A stretch of DNA of 64,000 nucleotides from Curvibacter microcysteis (GCF_028649435.1 NZ_JAQSIN010000006.1); one strand, 5' to 3'. Shown: positions 32,769 to 41,460, numbered from the stretch's first letter. Notes: generated by a model from the sequence alone, not told the origin. A program made the numbers and translations.

Positions 32769-35700
32769 TCAATCAAAAATAGCGGCTTGCCAGCGATGGG
32801 TGTTCTTCGACAGGAAGAAATGGTCGCTGACCCATTGGTTGAGCTGTTGGCCCATTTGCAGGCGCAGGGCCGGTTGATCGATCAATTGGCGAATCGCGTC
32901 GATCCAGACCGATTTTTCATTGGCCACGCGCAGCACCGGCGGGTTTTCGGTGCGGAAAGGATAGACGTCCGAGCACACGACTGGCCAGCCCATGGCGCCG
33001 TACTCGAGCAGGCGCAAATTGCTTTTGCAGCGGTTGAAGTGGTTGTCTTCCAGGGGCGCGATGGCGATGTCCAGGTCCAGCGAGGCGAGTTTGCCCGGGT
33101 AGTCCACATAGGACACGAAGGGGTGGAATTCCTTGATGTAGCTGCGCAGGCCGTCCGGGCACATGCCCATGAAGATCCAGTCCACCTCGTCCTTGAAGGC
33201 GGCCACCACGTCGCGGATCATCTCCAGGTCGCCCAAGTGCTGGGCGGCGCCGGCCCAGCCCACACGCAGGCGTGGGCGTGCAGGCGGCACGCGGAAGAAC
33301 TGGCCCCAGACGCGGTCGTCCAGGCAGTTGGGCACCACGCGCACATCGCGGCAGTAGTCGCCGTACACCTCCACCAGCGGCTGGGTGGAGACGATCACTC
33401 GGTCACACAGGCCCATGGCTTCGCGCATGCGCACATAGCCTTCGCGCTGGTGGATGACGTGCAGGTGGTGCTTTTCCGGCAGGTCGTGGAACAGGTCGTC
33501 CACCATCTGGATGGTGAACAGGTCGGGGTTGGTCTTGCGGTAGTCGCGCAGCAGGTGCAGGTGGGCGTCGCCAATCGAGTGCTGCACGATCATGCGGTCA
33601 GGGTTGGCGCGCGTCACCTCCAGCGGGTTGGGCGTGCGGTAGGCCCCGTTGCTGACCGGGAACACGATGCAGCTTTGCGCCAGTCCGGCGTGCTGCAACG
33701 CATTCAGGGGTTCGACCACGCGGTACTGGCCCGAGCCACTGGAGATGGGGAAGGCCATCACCGTGGGGCGGTCCTTGCGGGCGTTGGACCAGTCGATCAC
33801 CAGGTCGGCTTCGACGTCATAAGGCGTTTGCAGCGACAGGTGCCGGTTGTATCGGCCGTCGCGCGCAATGGTCTTGACCCAGCGGGCCAGGAAGACTTGC
33901 TTTTCGCGCAGCGCCGCGGTCTTGATCTCGAAGGTGCGGCCCGGCTCGCGGCCCAGCGCTTCGATGGTCTTGCCGCCATGGTGCAGCACGCTGCTGATCG
34001 GCGTCCAGATGTGGCGCCGGCCGGCCTGGCTGGCGCGCAGGCAGAAGTCGTGCACGGTGGTGAAGGTGTGGCAGGTCTCGGTGTCAAAGCCGTCCAGTTG
34101 CTGCCACAGCGCGCGCTGCACGAGGAAGAAGTGGCCCGCCACCGTGGGCGCGTCTTGCGAGGTCTGCAGGCGCGAGAACACGCCTTGCTCGTCGAGCAGA
34201 CCGCGCTCGCCGGTGTAGCTGCGCGCCCAGTCCCCGGCACCGAGCACCATGGGGCCGGTTTGCAACTGCGGCTTGTCGCCCACTTGCAGCACCAGGCGCG
34301 GAGCCACGCAGCCCACATCGGCCTGGTCCAGGTAGGCGTTGAGGGTGCGCAGCCAGTGGCGTTGGATGACTTCGGTGTCGTCGTCGGCGAACAGCAGCAC
34401 ATCGCCTTGCGCCAGCGCGGCGCCCGTGTTCAGCGCCAGCGCGTGGTTGTAGTCCCCGGGGGGCGTGGTGGCAAAGCGCAGGGGCACGGGCAGGGTCACC
34501 GAGCCAGCGGCGCGTTGCACTGCCTCGGCCTGTTCCGCCTGGCTGACCACAATGACTTCCAGCAGTTCGGGCTCGGCATAGCTTTGCAGCGAGCCCAGCA
34601 GGCAGCGCAGGTAGCCCAGCTGGTAACCGCTGGGCACGATCAGGGACACGCGGCGGGGTGTCTCGCTGCGGTATTCGATCTGGCGGCAGCCGGCGATTTT
34701 TTGAGCCTGCACCAGGGCGGGCTGCTGATGGCGCTCCAAAAAGGCCTGCAGCAAGCGCAGTTCAGCGGCTTCACGCGCGCTGTCGATGTGACCGCTGCTG
34801 GTCAGCAGCACGGTGTCAATGTGCTGGAAGGCGGCGGGGCCGGCGCTTTGGCTCAGTTCCAGCGCCAGGCCGTAGACCTGATCGAAGTCCAGGCGCTGCT
34901 CGGCGTCCAGGCGCAACCAGTGGCTGCTGCGCACCGCCACCGCGCTGCCCAGGTAGTTGGTGCTGCGCAGCCACTCGGTGTTGAGGTCGGGCTTGAAATG
35001 GGGGGTGGGCAGGCCCGAGGCACTTTGGATGGCCTCGTCCGCGTAGACCAGGGCCACGTCGGGGCGGCGCGCGGCCAGGGCGAATTCGATCAGCGCCTGG
35101 GGCTCCAGCGTGGTGCCGGACTCCAGCAGCACCAGCCACGGCGGCAAGGGGCCTGAGAAAGGCTGGCTGGCGCCGGGCAACTCGTGCCAGCGGCATTGTG
35201 GGCCGAGTTCTTCGACCGGAATCGGGCTGGCAAAGGGGGCCAGGATGTGCAGTTGCTGAGCCTGGTAGAAGTTTTGCTCCAGGCTGTCCAGGGTTTGGGC
35301 CAGGCCGTCCAGGTCGTCGGGGCGCACATAGACGTAGACCGCCAGCGGTGGCAACTGGCTTTTGGCCACGTGCTCGGCGTAGATTTCACCGTCGATCTCA
35401 CGCAGGGTGCTGCGCTTGCGCCACTTGGCAAACTGGTGCTGGAGTCGGGTGTATTTGGCCTGGTCGGCGTGGCGGGGCAGGTCTTTGGCCTCGATCACCA
35501 GCTCACCCAGCAAGGTCACCGATTCGGTGGACCACGCGGATTCGAAAGGCATGGCGTTCATGGCCTGCTGGGTCTGGGCGATGAAGTCCTGCAGTTGGGT
35601 GGCGCTGTCGCGGAAATTGGCTTGGTAGCGCTGTTGGAAGCTCGGTACTTCGGCCAGGGCTTTGGCCAGGGCCGCGGGCTCATCGCCCCAGGCCGTGCCC

Positions 35701-36410
35701 AGGCGGTGCCAGTCTGAACTGGGCGGCAGGGTCAGGCAGCGGTCGTTCTGGATGTAGACCACCGGGCAGCCGCACAGCAGGGCCTCGGTGGTGATGGCCG
35801 AGATTTCGTAGCTGTACAGGCAGCGCGCGCTGCGCAGCAAGGTGGCACGGTCTTGGGCTTGCGCCAGTTGGGCGTCGCCCAGGTTGGGCAGGGCTTGGTG
35901 CTCCGCGGGCAGCTTGCCACCGGCTTTGAGGTAGCGGTCGGCCAGCACCACGGCCTGCGTGCGCTGCAGGCCTGGGGTTTCGAAGAATACGCGGGTGTCG
36001 GTCCAGGGCAGGGCCAGGGGCAGGCTGAGGCGGGGCTTGTCTTCGCCCGTGGCCAGCTCGATGCGGCCTTGGCGCAGCGGCTGCAAGGGGTCGTGGTGGG
36101 TTTCCGGGGAGTAGCTCAGTGTCCAATGCGACTGCTGGCGCAGCACTGGGTCGACGGCCAGGTGAATCCACAGCGGTTTCTTGCCCGCCTTGTAGTGCGC
36201 GGCGCGTTGTTCCAGGGTCAGCGTGGGGGTCCACCAGTGTCCGTTGAGCTTTTTGGCACCGAACAGGTAGGCCTCGCAGCCGAGGTGGTTCAGCTGGCTG
36301 CACAACAGGTGCATTTGCAGCGTGAACGAAATTTGGGGGTCGAAATCAGCGCTGGCGATGTAGTAGGGCTGCTTTTCGCTGGGGTTCAGGATGGAGCCGT
36401 GCGCGTGCAT
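32769..36410 (-). CDS. Giant multidomain glycosyltransferase (1213 aa)
   Basis: Four regions are visible. Residues 10-290 form a GT-B-like module related to that of the 1024-residue protein (KQPYYIASADF, LCSQLNHLGCEAYLF, EALLCGCPVVYIQ). Residues about 355-560 are GT2-like with a HFKPDLNTEWLRSTNYLG motif. Residues 586-850 form an intact GT2 domain (RRVSLIVPSGY; metal motif FADDDTE with D676-D678; DVGCVAPRLV). The last 330 residues resemble a GT4-type transferase (FPISSGSGQYRVVEPLNAL, VVPNCLDDRVWG, RLLEYGAMGWPVVCSD). One protein could therefore add several sugars. The ATG at 36410 is chosen; an in-frame TTG at 36473 is the alternative. It lies just downstream of fliC1, pointing to flagellin as the acceptor. 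Confidence 0.82.
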   Translation of the reverse strand: MHAHGSILNPSEKQPYYIASADFDPQISFTLQMHLLCSQLNHLGCEAYLFGAKKLNGHWWTPTLTLEQRAAHYKAGKKPLWIHLAVDPVLRQQSHWTLSYSPETHHDPLQPLRQGRIELATGEDKPRLSLPLALPWTDTRVFFETPGLQRTQAVVLADRYLKAGGKLPAEHQALPNLGDAQLAQAQDRATLLRSARCLYSYEISAITTEALLCGCPVVYIQNDRCLTLPPSSDWHRLGTAWGDEPAALAKALAEVPSFQQRYQANFRDSATQLQDFIAQTQQAMNAMPFESAWSTESVTLLGELVIEAKDLPRHADQAKYTRLQHQFAKWRKRSTLREIDGEIYAEHVAKSQLPPLAVYVYVRPDDLDGLAQTLDSLEQNFYQAQQLHILAPFASPIPVEELGPQCRWHELPGASQPFSGPLPPWLVLLESGTTLEPQALIEFALAARRPDVALVYADEAIQSASGLPTPHFKPDLNTEWLRSTNYLGSAVAVRSSHWLRLDAEQRLDFDQVYGLALELSQSAGPAAFQHIDTVLLTSSGHIDSAREAAELRLLQAFLERHQQPALVQAQKIAGCRQIEYRSETPRRVSLIVPSGYQLGYLRCLLGSLQSYAEPELLEVIVVSQAEQAEAVQRAAGSVTLPVPLRFATTPPGDYNHALALNTGAALAQGDVLLFADDDTEVIQRHWLRTLNAYLDQADVGCVAPRLVLQVGDKPQLQTGPMVLGAGDWARSYTGERGLLDEQGVFSRLQTSQDAPTVAGHFFLVQRALWQQLDGFDTETCHTFTTVHDFCLRASQAGRRHIWTPISSVLHHGGKTIEALGREPGRTFEIKTAALREKQVFLARWVKTIARDGRYNRHLSLQTPYDVEADLVIDWSNARKDRPTVMAFPISSGSGQYRVVEPLNALQHAGLAQSCIVFPVSNGAYRTPNPLEVTRANPDRMIVQHSIGDAHLHLLRDYRKTNPDLFTIQMVDDLFHDLPEKHHLHVIHQREGYVRMREAMGLCDRVIVSTQPLVEVYGDYCRDVRVVPNCLDDRVWGQFFRVPPARPRLRVGWAGAAQHLGDLEMIRDVVAAFKDEVDWIFMGMCPDGLRSYIKEFHPFVSYVDYPGKLASLDLDIAIAPLEDNHFNRCKSNLRLLEYGAMGWPVVCSDVYPFRTENPPVLRVANEKSVWIDAIRQLIDQPALRLQMGQQLNQWVSDHFFLSKNTHRWQAAIFD

Positions 36411-36610
36411 GATCAATGTGTGCTTTCTGCCTGTGACAACCTGCAGCCCAAGGTGCTGGGGCTGATGAAACAAGTTGCTGACACCCGAGAGGCGAGCGTG
36501 CCGATGGTCAAGAGCCCCGATCGAACCGCTTCCGACGCCAAGTTTAAGCGCGTCTGCCGGCGGTTTTGACCGCTCATTGATCGCGGGGGCGCGGTGCTTC
36601 CCCTGCTGAA

Positions 36611-36646
36611 TTTCACCCGGTGGGGTGAAAAAGGGCCTCAGCCCTT
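36611..36646 (-). terminator. Tandem terminator hairpins at the end of fliC1
   Basis: On the minus strand AAGGGC/GCCCTT (36641-36646 with 36631-36636, loop TGAG) is followed by a run of five T residues. The fliC1 stop codon lies in the loop. A second stem TTTCACCC/GGGTGAAA (36611-36618 with 36623-36630) follows at once. The first is a good intrinsic terminator. The remaining bases to 36411 hold no recognised gene; a TAAACTTG string near 36540 is an unconvincing promoter for the giant transferase. Confidence 0.75.
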
Positions 36647-37492
36647 CAGCAGCGAAAGCACTTGTTGCGGCAGCTGGTTGGCTTGCGCAATCATGGCGGT
36701 ACCGGCCTGTTGCAGGATCTGCGAGCGGCTCAGGTTGGCGGTTTCCGTCGCGAAGTCGGCGTCCATGATCCGGCCCTTGGCAGCGGTTTGGTTTTCCACC
36801 GCGGTCTGCAGGAAGTTGATCGTGTTCTGGAAGCGGCTTTGCGCGGCACCGAGTTGAGCGCGGCTGTCACTGATGGTTTGCAGCGCCTTGTCGATGGCGT
36901 CGATGTTGGCTGCGTTGGCGCTGTTGGTGCCAGCAGCGGTGCTCAGGGAGCTGGCTGCACCGGCACCATAGGTGGCGGACACATTGCCGGCTTGGTCCAT
37001 GTTCAGCGTGCCCGAAGCCACGGTGATGGTCTGGCCCGAGTTGGCGCCGACTTGGAAGTCGTAACTGCCGGTGGTGGTCAGGATCGAGGTGCCGTTGAAC
37101 TGCACGGCGCTGATGGTGCGGCCGATTTCAGCGGCGAGCTGGGTGTATTCCTGGTTCAGCGAGGCCACGTCCGACGAGGTGTTGGTCGAGTTGGTCGCTT
37201 GCACCGCCAGTTCACGCATGCGTTGCAGCATGTCCGACACGGTCTGCATGCCGCTTTCAGCCGTTTGCAGCATCGAGATGCCGTCGTTGGCGTTGCGGAT
37301 GGCCACGGTCATGCCGCGAGCTTGTGAGTCCATCCGGGTGGCGATGGCCAGACCCGCCGCGTCGTCCTTGGCGCTGTTCACGCGCAGGCCGGAAGACAGG
37401 CGTTGGATGGAGGTGGACAGGCTCATCTGAGTCGCCTGCGCATTGCGCTGGGCGTTCAGAGAGTTGATGTTGGTGTTGATGGTCATTGCCAT
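36638..37492 (-). CDS. fliC: Flagellin, copy 1
   Basis: A 284-residue flagellin forming the filament. N- and C-terminal coiled-coil domains are conserved: MTINTNINSLNAQRN, QRLSSGLRVNSAKDDAAGLA, LQRMRELAVQATN at the N-side and FQNTINFLQTAVENQ, ANLSRSQILQQAGTAMIAQ at the C-side. The central variable part is short and rich in Ser, Thr and Ala, likely exposed and the natural site for O-glycosylation. AAGGAG lies seven bases before the ATG. It is about nine-tenths identical by eye to the copy at 39.5 kb; differences cluster in the central region. A GCCGAATAA string at 37588-37596 (minus) resembles a sigma28 -10 with one inserted base, but no -35 is present. Confidence 0.96.
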   Translation of the reverse strand: MAMTINTNINSLNAQRNAQATQMSLSTSIQRLSSGLRVNSAKDDAAGLAIATRMDSQARGMTVAIRNANDGISMLQTAESGMQTVSDMLQRMRELAVQATNSTNTSSDVASLNQEYTQLAAEIGRTISAVQFNGTSILTTTGSYDFQVGANSGQTITVASGTLNMDQAGNVSATYGAGAASSLSTAAGTNSANAANIDAIDKALQTISDSRAQLGAAQSRFQNTINFLQTAVENQTAAKGRIMDADFATETANLSRSQILQQAGTAMIAQANQLPQQVLSLLKG

Positions 37493-37897
37493 GGGACGAC
37501 TCCTTCAATGAATGCAAGATGAACGATCCACACGGTGCGATGTCGGGGTAAAACAGAGTGACCTATCCCAGCCGAGTGTTAGGAAAATTATTCGGCGAAG
37601 GGCAAAAATCGAAGGCTGGATAAGCGGGGTTCAGGCCCCTTACTTCGACTTTTTGGCGGCTGTTGTGCGCCAAATTGGGGCGTTTTGGCGCCCGCGCAGG
37701 CCTTTGGAGGCCTTCAGAAGCCAGGCGCCACGCCTGGGCTTCAGGTGGGCCTGCCGCGCTGGGCTGGGCAGGCGGCCCGCAAGGCGGACGGTTCTGGCGG
37801 CGATCTGTGGGCCCAGGGGCCCTTGGGTGGGCGGCCGTTCAGGCCGCTGCCCGGGCGCTGCAGCCTGCCGCCAGGCAGACGCTGCGCCCTTGCCAAA
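37493..37897. other. Intergenic region between fliD and fliC1
   Basis: A 405-base gap. The half nearest fliC1 must contain its promoter and leader. The half nearest fliD (about 37690-37880) is very GC-rich with repeated small stems such as GGCCTTTGGAGGCC, AGGCGCCACGCCT and GGGCCCAGGGGCCC, and GCGGCC facing GGCCGC, which may end fliD transcription. No convincing gene is seen on either strand. Confidence 0.5.
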
Positions 37898-39334
37898 TCA
37901 GGACGAGGATTTGTTCCAGGTGGTGATTTGCTGGGTCACCAGGCTGCTCAGGCTGTTGAGCGAGGTCAGGTTGGTGTCCAGGGTGTTGTACTGCTTGTAA
38001 AGGCGGGCCTGAACCACGGCAATGCGGTCCTGCATTTTGGTGATGTCCGCGTTGTTGCGGGTCAGCGAGGTTTGCAGGTTGGTGGTGCGGCTGCTGACGT
38101 TGCCTCCCGTGCCGTTGGCGGCCATGGCAAAGTCGCGCACCCGCCGGGCAATGCCGTTGTCTACCGTGCTGCCGCCGTTGGCATTGAACAAGGCCTCCAA
38201 CTGAGCGGGCTTGGCCATGGCGGCGCTGAGCTTGGTGCTGTTGACTTTGAGGGTGCCGTCTTGCTGGGTTTCCAGGCCGACTTCACTCAACCGGCTGTAG
38301 GTGCCCCCGGACGGGCCGGCCCCGGTGATGATCTGGCGCAGTGCAGTTTGCAGGCCACTGGCCGTGCTGTCGCCTTGCAAGGCGGCGGCGGTCTTGGTGG
38401 CCGGGTCGTATTTGGTCATGGTGCGAATGCTGGACACCAACTGGTTGTAGGCCGTGGCAAACGCGTTGATCTTGGAGGTGGGGGTGGCGGTGTCCGCCAC
38501 CACGCTGACCGTGACCGGGGAGGTGGTGACCTGCTGCAGGTTCAGGGTCAGTCCCGACACGGCGCCGGTGATTTGGTTGTTGGACGAGCTGACTGCCACA
38601 CCGTCCACCGTGGCGGCCGAGTCTTTGGCGGCCTGGGACAGGCCCATGCCCACGATCGCGCTGCCATTGCTGGCGTAGGCCAGCTTGCCCGCACCTGTGC
38701 TGCCGTCGGTGATGGCCACGCCGGTGTCGTCAAAAGCCTTGATTTCAAAACCATTGCTGGCGCCGGTGTTGGCGCCGCGCACGATCAGCTTGTCCTGACC
38801 GCCTGAACTGACCACGGAGGCGTTGATGCCGGCGTTGGACGAGTTGATGCGGGTGGCGATGTCACTCAGGGTGTCGGTGGCGTTGACGGTGACGCTGACC
38901 GATGCAGCACTGCCGCCGGTGAAGCTGTTGCCAGACCATTGACCGACCTGGATGTCCAGTCGCCCGGCGCTGCCCATGGTGCTGCCCGAGGTCACGCTGG
39001 CCGACGAGGTGGTTTGGGATTGCGCCAGTTGACTGACCGAGACGCTGTAATTGCCGGCCAGTGCGCCGCTGGTGGCGGTGGCTGCAATGGCACTGCTGTT
39101 GCTGGAGGACACGGTGCGCGCGGCCCAGGTGCTTTTGTCGAGCAGGGAGGCGGCGGCGTCTTGCAGGGTGGAGAGTTGCGATTTCAGCGAGCCCCAGTTG
39201 GAAATGGTGCTCTGGATCTTGCTGCTTTTCGTTTTCAACAAGTTGATGGGCTCGCTTTCCACGGCCACCAGCTTGGTGACGATGGCATTGACATCCAAGC
39301 CATTGCTGCCGATGCCCGGCGAAGAAATCGTCAT
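37898..39334 (-). CDS. fliD: Flagellar filament cap protein FliD (HAP2)
   Basis: A 478-residue cap protein that promotes flagellin folding at the filament tip. The N-terminus MTISSPGIGSNGLDVNAIV and KLVAVESEPINLL followed by SKIQSTISNWGSLKSQLSTLQ are typical of FliD_N; the central domains are Ser/Thr/Ala-rich; the C-terminal coiled coil ends with KQYNTLDTNLTSLNSLSSLV. AGGGGAA precedes the ATG. It lies between the two flagellin genes, an uncommon position, with a strong terminator hairpin between it and fliC2. Confidence 0.95.
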   Translation of the reverse strand: MTISSPGIGSNGLDVNAIVTKLVAVESEPINLLKTKSSKIQSTISNWGSLKSQLSTLQDAAASLLDKSTWAARTVSSSNSSAIAATATSGALAGNYSVSVSQLAQSQTTSSASVTSGSTMGSAGRLDIQVGQWSGNSFTGGSAASVSVTVNATDTLSDIATRINSSNAGINASVVSSGGQDKLIVRGANTGASNGFEIKAFDDTGVAITDGSTGAGKLAYASNGSAIVGMGLSQAAKDSAATVDGVAVSSSNNQITGAVSGLTLNLQQVTTSPVTVSVVADTATPTSKINAFATAYNQLVSSIRTMTKYDPATKTAAALQGDSTASGLQTALRQIITGAGPSGGTYSRLSEVGLETQQDGTLKVNSTKLSAAMAKPAQLEALFNANGGSTVDNGIARRVRDFAMAANGTGGNVSSRTTNLQTSLTRNNADITKMQDRIAVVQARLYKQYNTLDTNLTSLNSLSSLVTQQITTWNKSSS

Positions 39335-39358
39335 GTTGTTCCCCTTTTAGCAGACACA

Positions 39359-39393
39359 AAACCCGCTTGAGCCTAAATGTAGCAAGCGGGTTT
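39359..39393 (-). terminator. Intrinsic terminator downstream of fliC2
   Basis: AAACCCGCTTG (39383-39393 read on the minus strand) pairs perfectly with CAAGCGGGTTT (39359-39369), loop of 13 bases, followed by T. It ends fliC2 transcription before fliD. A second weaker dyad CCGAATC/GATTCGG lies near 39418-39438. Any fliD promoter would have to lie within about 30 bases of its start or fliD depends on read-through. Confidence 0.75.
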
Positions 39394-39471
39394 GGTATCG
39401 CAAAGCTGGAACTCCGGCCGAATCCCCGGCTGATTCGGGGCTTCAAATGTCGGCCGGAGGGCCTAGCTCGA

Positions 39472-40320
39472 TCAGCGCAGCAGCGACAGCACCTGCTGCG
39501 GCAACTGGTTGGCCTGGGCGATCATCGCAGTGCCTGCTTGTTGCAGGATCTGGGCGCGGCTCAGGTTGGCGGTTTCAGACGCGAAGTCAGCGTCCATGAT
39601 GCGGCCCTTGGCGGCCGTTTGGTTCTCAACCGCGCTTTGCAGGAAGTTGACCGTGTTCTGGAAGCGGCTTTGAGCAGCACCCAAGGAAGCGCGGCTGTCG
39701 TTGATCGACTGCAGGGCCTTGTCGATGGCGTCGATGTTGGAGGCGTTGGCGCTGTTGTTGCCTTGGGCGGTGGTCAAGGCGCTGGTGGTGCCGCCGAACA
39801 CGGCAGACACGTTGCCTGCCTGGTCCAGGTTCAGGGTGCCCGAGGCCACGGTGATGGTCTGGCCCGAGTTGGCGCCCACTTGGAAGTCGTAGCTGGCCGT
39901 GGTGGTCAGCACCGAGGTGCCGTTGAACTGCACGGCACTGATGGTGCGGCCGATTTCAGCCGCAAGTTGCGAGTATTCCTGGTTCAGCGACGCGTTGTCC
40001 GAGGAGGTGTTGGTGGCGTTGGTCGCTTGCACGGCCAGTTCACGCATGCGCTGCAACATGTCCGACACGGTCTGCATGCCGCTTTCAGCCGTTTGCAGCA
40101 TCGAGATGCCGTCGTTGGCGTTGCGGATGGCGACGGTCATGCCGCGAGCTTGCGAGTCCATTCGCGAGGCGATGGCCAAACCGGCGGCATCGTCCTTGGC
40201 GCTGTTCACGCGCAGGCCGGAGGACAGGCGCTGGATGGAGGTGGACAGGCTGGACTGGCTGGTGGCGGCATTGCGTTGCGCCGACAGCGAGTTCACATTG
40301 GTGTTGATGGTCATTGCCAT
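39472..40320 (-). CDS. fliC: Flagellin, copy 2
   Basis: A 282-residue flagellin nearly identical to copy 1 in both terminal domains (QRLSSGLRVNSAKDDAAGLA, LQRMRELAVQATN, FQNTVNFLQSAVENQ). The central segment differs by a two-residue deletion and scattered substitutions (for example AVFGGTTSALTTAQGN against ATYGAGAASSLSTAAG). AAGGAG precedes the ATG. A near-consensus FliA promoter lies about 100 bases upstream, and a perfect terminator follows, so it is a self-contained late gene. It is divergent from fliS. Confidence 0.96.
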   Translation of the reverse strand: MAMTINTNVNSLSAQRNAATSQSSLSTSIQRLSSGLRVNSAKDDAAGLAIASRMDSQARGMTVAIRNANDGISMLQTAESGMQTVSDMLQRMRELAVQATNATNTSSDNASLNQEYSQLAAEIGRTISAVQFNGTSVLTTTASYDFQVGANSGQTITVASGTLNLDQAGNVSAVFGGTTSALTTAQGNNSANASNIDAIDKALQSINDSRASLGAAQSRFQNTVNFLQSAVENQTAAKGRIMDADFASETANLSRAQILQQAGTAMIAQANQLPQQVLSLLR

Positions 40321-40419
40321 TTGAAAGCTCCTTCAAGTTAAAAATCAGCCTATCGCTGATGTCAAACCCACGCTGTCGCAGGCTTGGCAACGAACCCTTC
40401 TTGAAGCCCGTTGCTTTGT

Positions 40420-40446
40420 TTTTCGGGTGCCACTCGGAAAACTTTA
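40420..40446 (-). promoter_or_regulatory. Sigma28 (FliA) promoter of fliC2
   Basis: On the minus strand TAAAGTTT (40439-40446) is an exact -35 match, followed by an 11-base spacer and CCCGAAAA (40420-40427), six of eight to GCCGATAA. It leaves a leader of roughly 95 bases before the fliC2 ATG. With the flgM promoter it defines the local FliA pattern TAAAGTT-N12-(G/C)(T/C)CGAA. Confidence 0.8.
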
Positions 40447-40583
40447 GGGTTGCTTGTGCGGATCCTGCAAAAAGACCGGTGAACCCCCGTGAATTCGTGA
40501 CTTTTGCCCAGCCTGCAGGGGGTCGGGCCCCAGGAAAAGCACTCTGTATTGAATAGGCTGCGAAATGTCTTTCTATTAGGGGC

Positions 40584-40610
40584 TTCAGAACGCCGTGGGG
40601 CTGCCGATAC
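40584..40610 (+). promoter_or_regulatory. Possible sigma28 promoter of fliS
   Basis: GCCGATAC at 40603-40610 matches the sigma28 -10 at seven of eight positions, 38 bases before the fliS ATG. The -35 at the right distance (TTCAGAAC, 40584-40591) is poor. The 328-base fliC2-fliS gap otherwise holds the fliC2 promoter and no gene. Confidence 0.4.
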
Positions 40611-40648
40611 ACCAGTTGTACCGTGCGACAATTTGCGAGGCCAACTGA

Positions 40649-41050
40649 ATGTTTACACCTGTGAGTACCCGAGCTGCTTCTGCCTATCAACGCGTTGGCG
40701 TCGAAACCAGTGTCCATGGTGCGGATCCGCACCAGTTGGTGGTTTTGCTGTTCGACTCGCTGCTGGAAAGCCTGTCCAAGGTGGCCGGCGCCATGGTCCG
40801 TGGTGACATCCAGGAGAAGTCTCGCTACCTCAACAAGGCCATCCAGATTCTGGATGAGGGTTTGCGGTCGGTGCTTGATGAGGAGCAAGGCGGCGAAGTG
40901 GCCAAGAGCCTCAACGCGCTGTATGGCTACTCGGTGATCGAGCTGACCAAGGCCAATTTCAACAACAGTCCCGAGGCTGTCCATTCCGTGATCGCACTGA
41001 TCCGACCCGTCGCTGAGGCCTGGAAGGCCATCAGACCCCAATCACGTTGA
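40649..41050 (+). CDS. fliS: Flagellin export chaperone FliS
   Basis: A 133-residue four-helix chaperone that binds the C-terminus of newly made flagellin and prevents premature polymerisation. Typical features: AYQRVGVETSVHGADPHQLVVLLFD, VRGDIQEKSRYLNKAIQILDEGL, LNALYGYSVIELTKAN and the helical C-terminus. It starts 328 bases from fliC2 on the other strand and is followed by fliT after 19 bases. Confidence 0.94.
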   Translation: MFTPVSTRAASAYQRVGVETSVHGADPHQLVVLLFDSLLESLSKVAGAMVRGDIQEKSRYLNKAIQILDEGLRSVLDEEQGGEVAKSLNALYGYSVIELTKANFNNSPEAVHSVIALIRPVAEAWKAIRPQSR

Positions 41051-41069
41051 ACAGAGTAAGGGGCATAAC

Positions 41070-41372
41070 GTGCAGCAACAATCATTGCTTGATTTCTACA
41101 AGGCCATTGAGGGGGCCAGCCAGCGCATGTTGCTGGCCGCCCAACGTGAAGATTGGGAGCAGGTCATGCAGCTCGAGGGCGCCTGTGCGGTGCTGATCGA
41201 GCAACTGCATCACCACTCGCAGGTCGAGTCCTTGCCGTCGGAAGACCGCAGCGAGAAGGGCAAGATCATGCTTCGCATCCTGCGCAACGACGCCCTGATC
41301 CGCAACCTGGCGGAACCCAGGCTGTCGGACATCAACCGCATGCTCGAAGGTGGTTCGCGCCTCCTGCACTGA
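41070..41372 (+). CDS. fliT: FliT-like flagellar chaperone
   Basis: A 100-residue helical protein starting with GTG at 41070 (AAGGGG six bases upstream). Pattern LLDFYKAIEGASQRMLLAAQREDWEQVMQLEGACAVLIEQL matches FliT-type FliD chaperones. FliT also modulates FlhDC in some species. Assignment depends on size, helix pattern and position after fliS; conservation in this family is low. Confidence 0.82.
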   Translation: MQQQSLLDFYKAIEGASQRMLLAAQREDWEQVMQLEGACAVLIEQLHHHSQVESLPSEDRSEKGKIMLRILRNDALIRNLAEPRLSDINRMLEGGSRLLH

Positions 41373-41406
41373 TCCGGTCCGTCGCCCGGTGGGGCGCGGG
41401 TCGCCG

Positions 41407-41460
41407 CCCCCAAACAAAAAGCCCGCTCTCGGTTCACGAGGCGGGCTTTTTGTTTGGGGG
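41407..41460. terminator. Bidirectional intrinsic terminator between fliT and fliE
   Basis: A perfect 20-base-pair inverted repeat: 41407-41426 (five C, AAAC, five A, GCCCGC) pairs with 41441-41460, with a 14-base loop. A- and T-runs flank the GC core on both sides, so it should terminate both fliT (plus) and fliE (minus). Confidence 0.9.

Noticed and set aside
32739..35156. An 805-codon open frame opposite the 1213-residue glycosyltransferase
   Set aside because: Same shadow pattern; the sense strand carries recognisable GT2 and GT4 motifs.
36510..36560. Possible FliA promoter for the 1213-residue transferase (TAAACTTG on the minus strand)
   Set aside because: The -10 at the right spacing (GGTTCGAT) does not match GCCGATAA.
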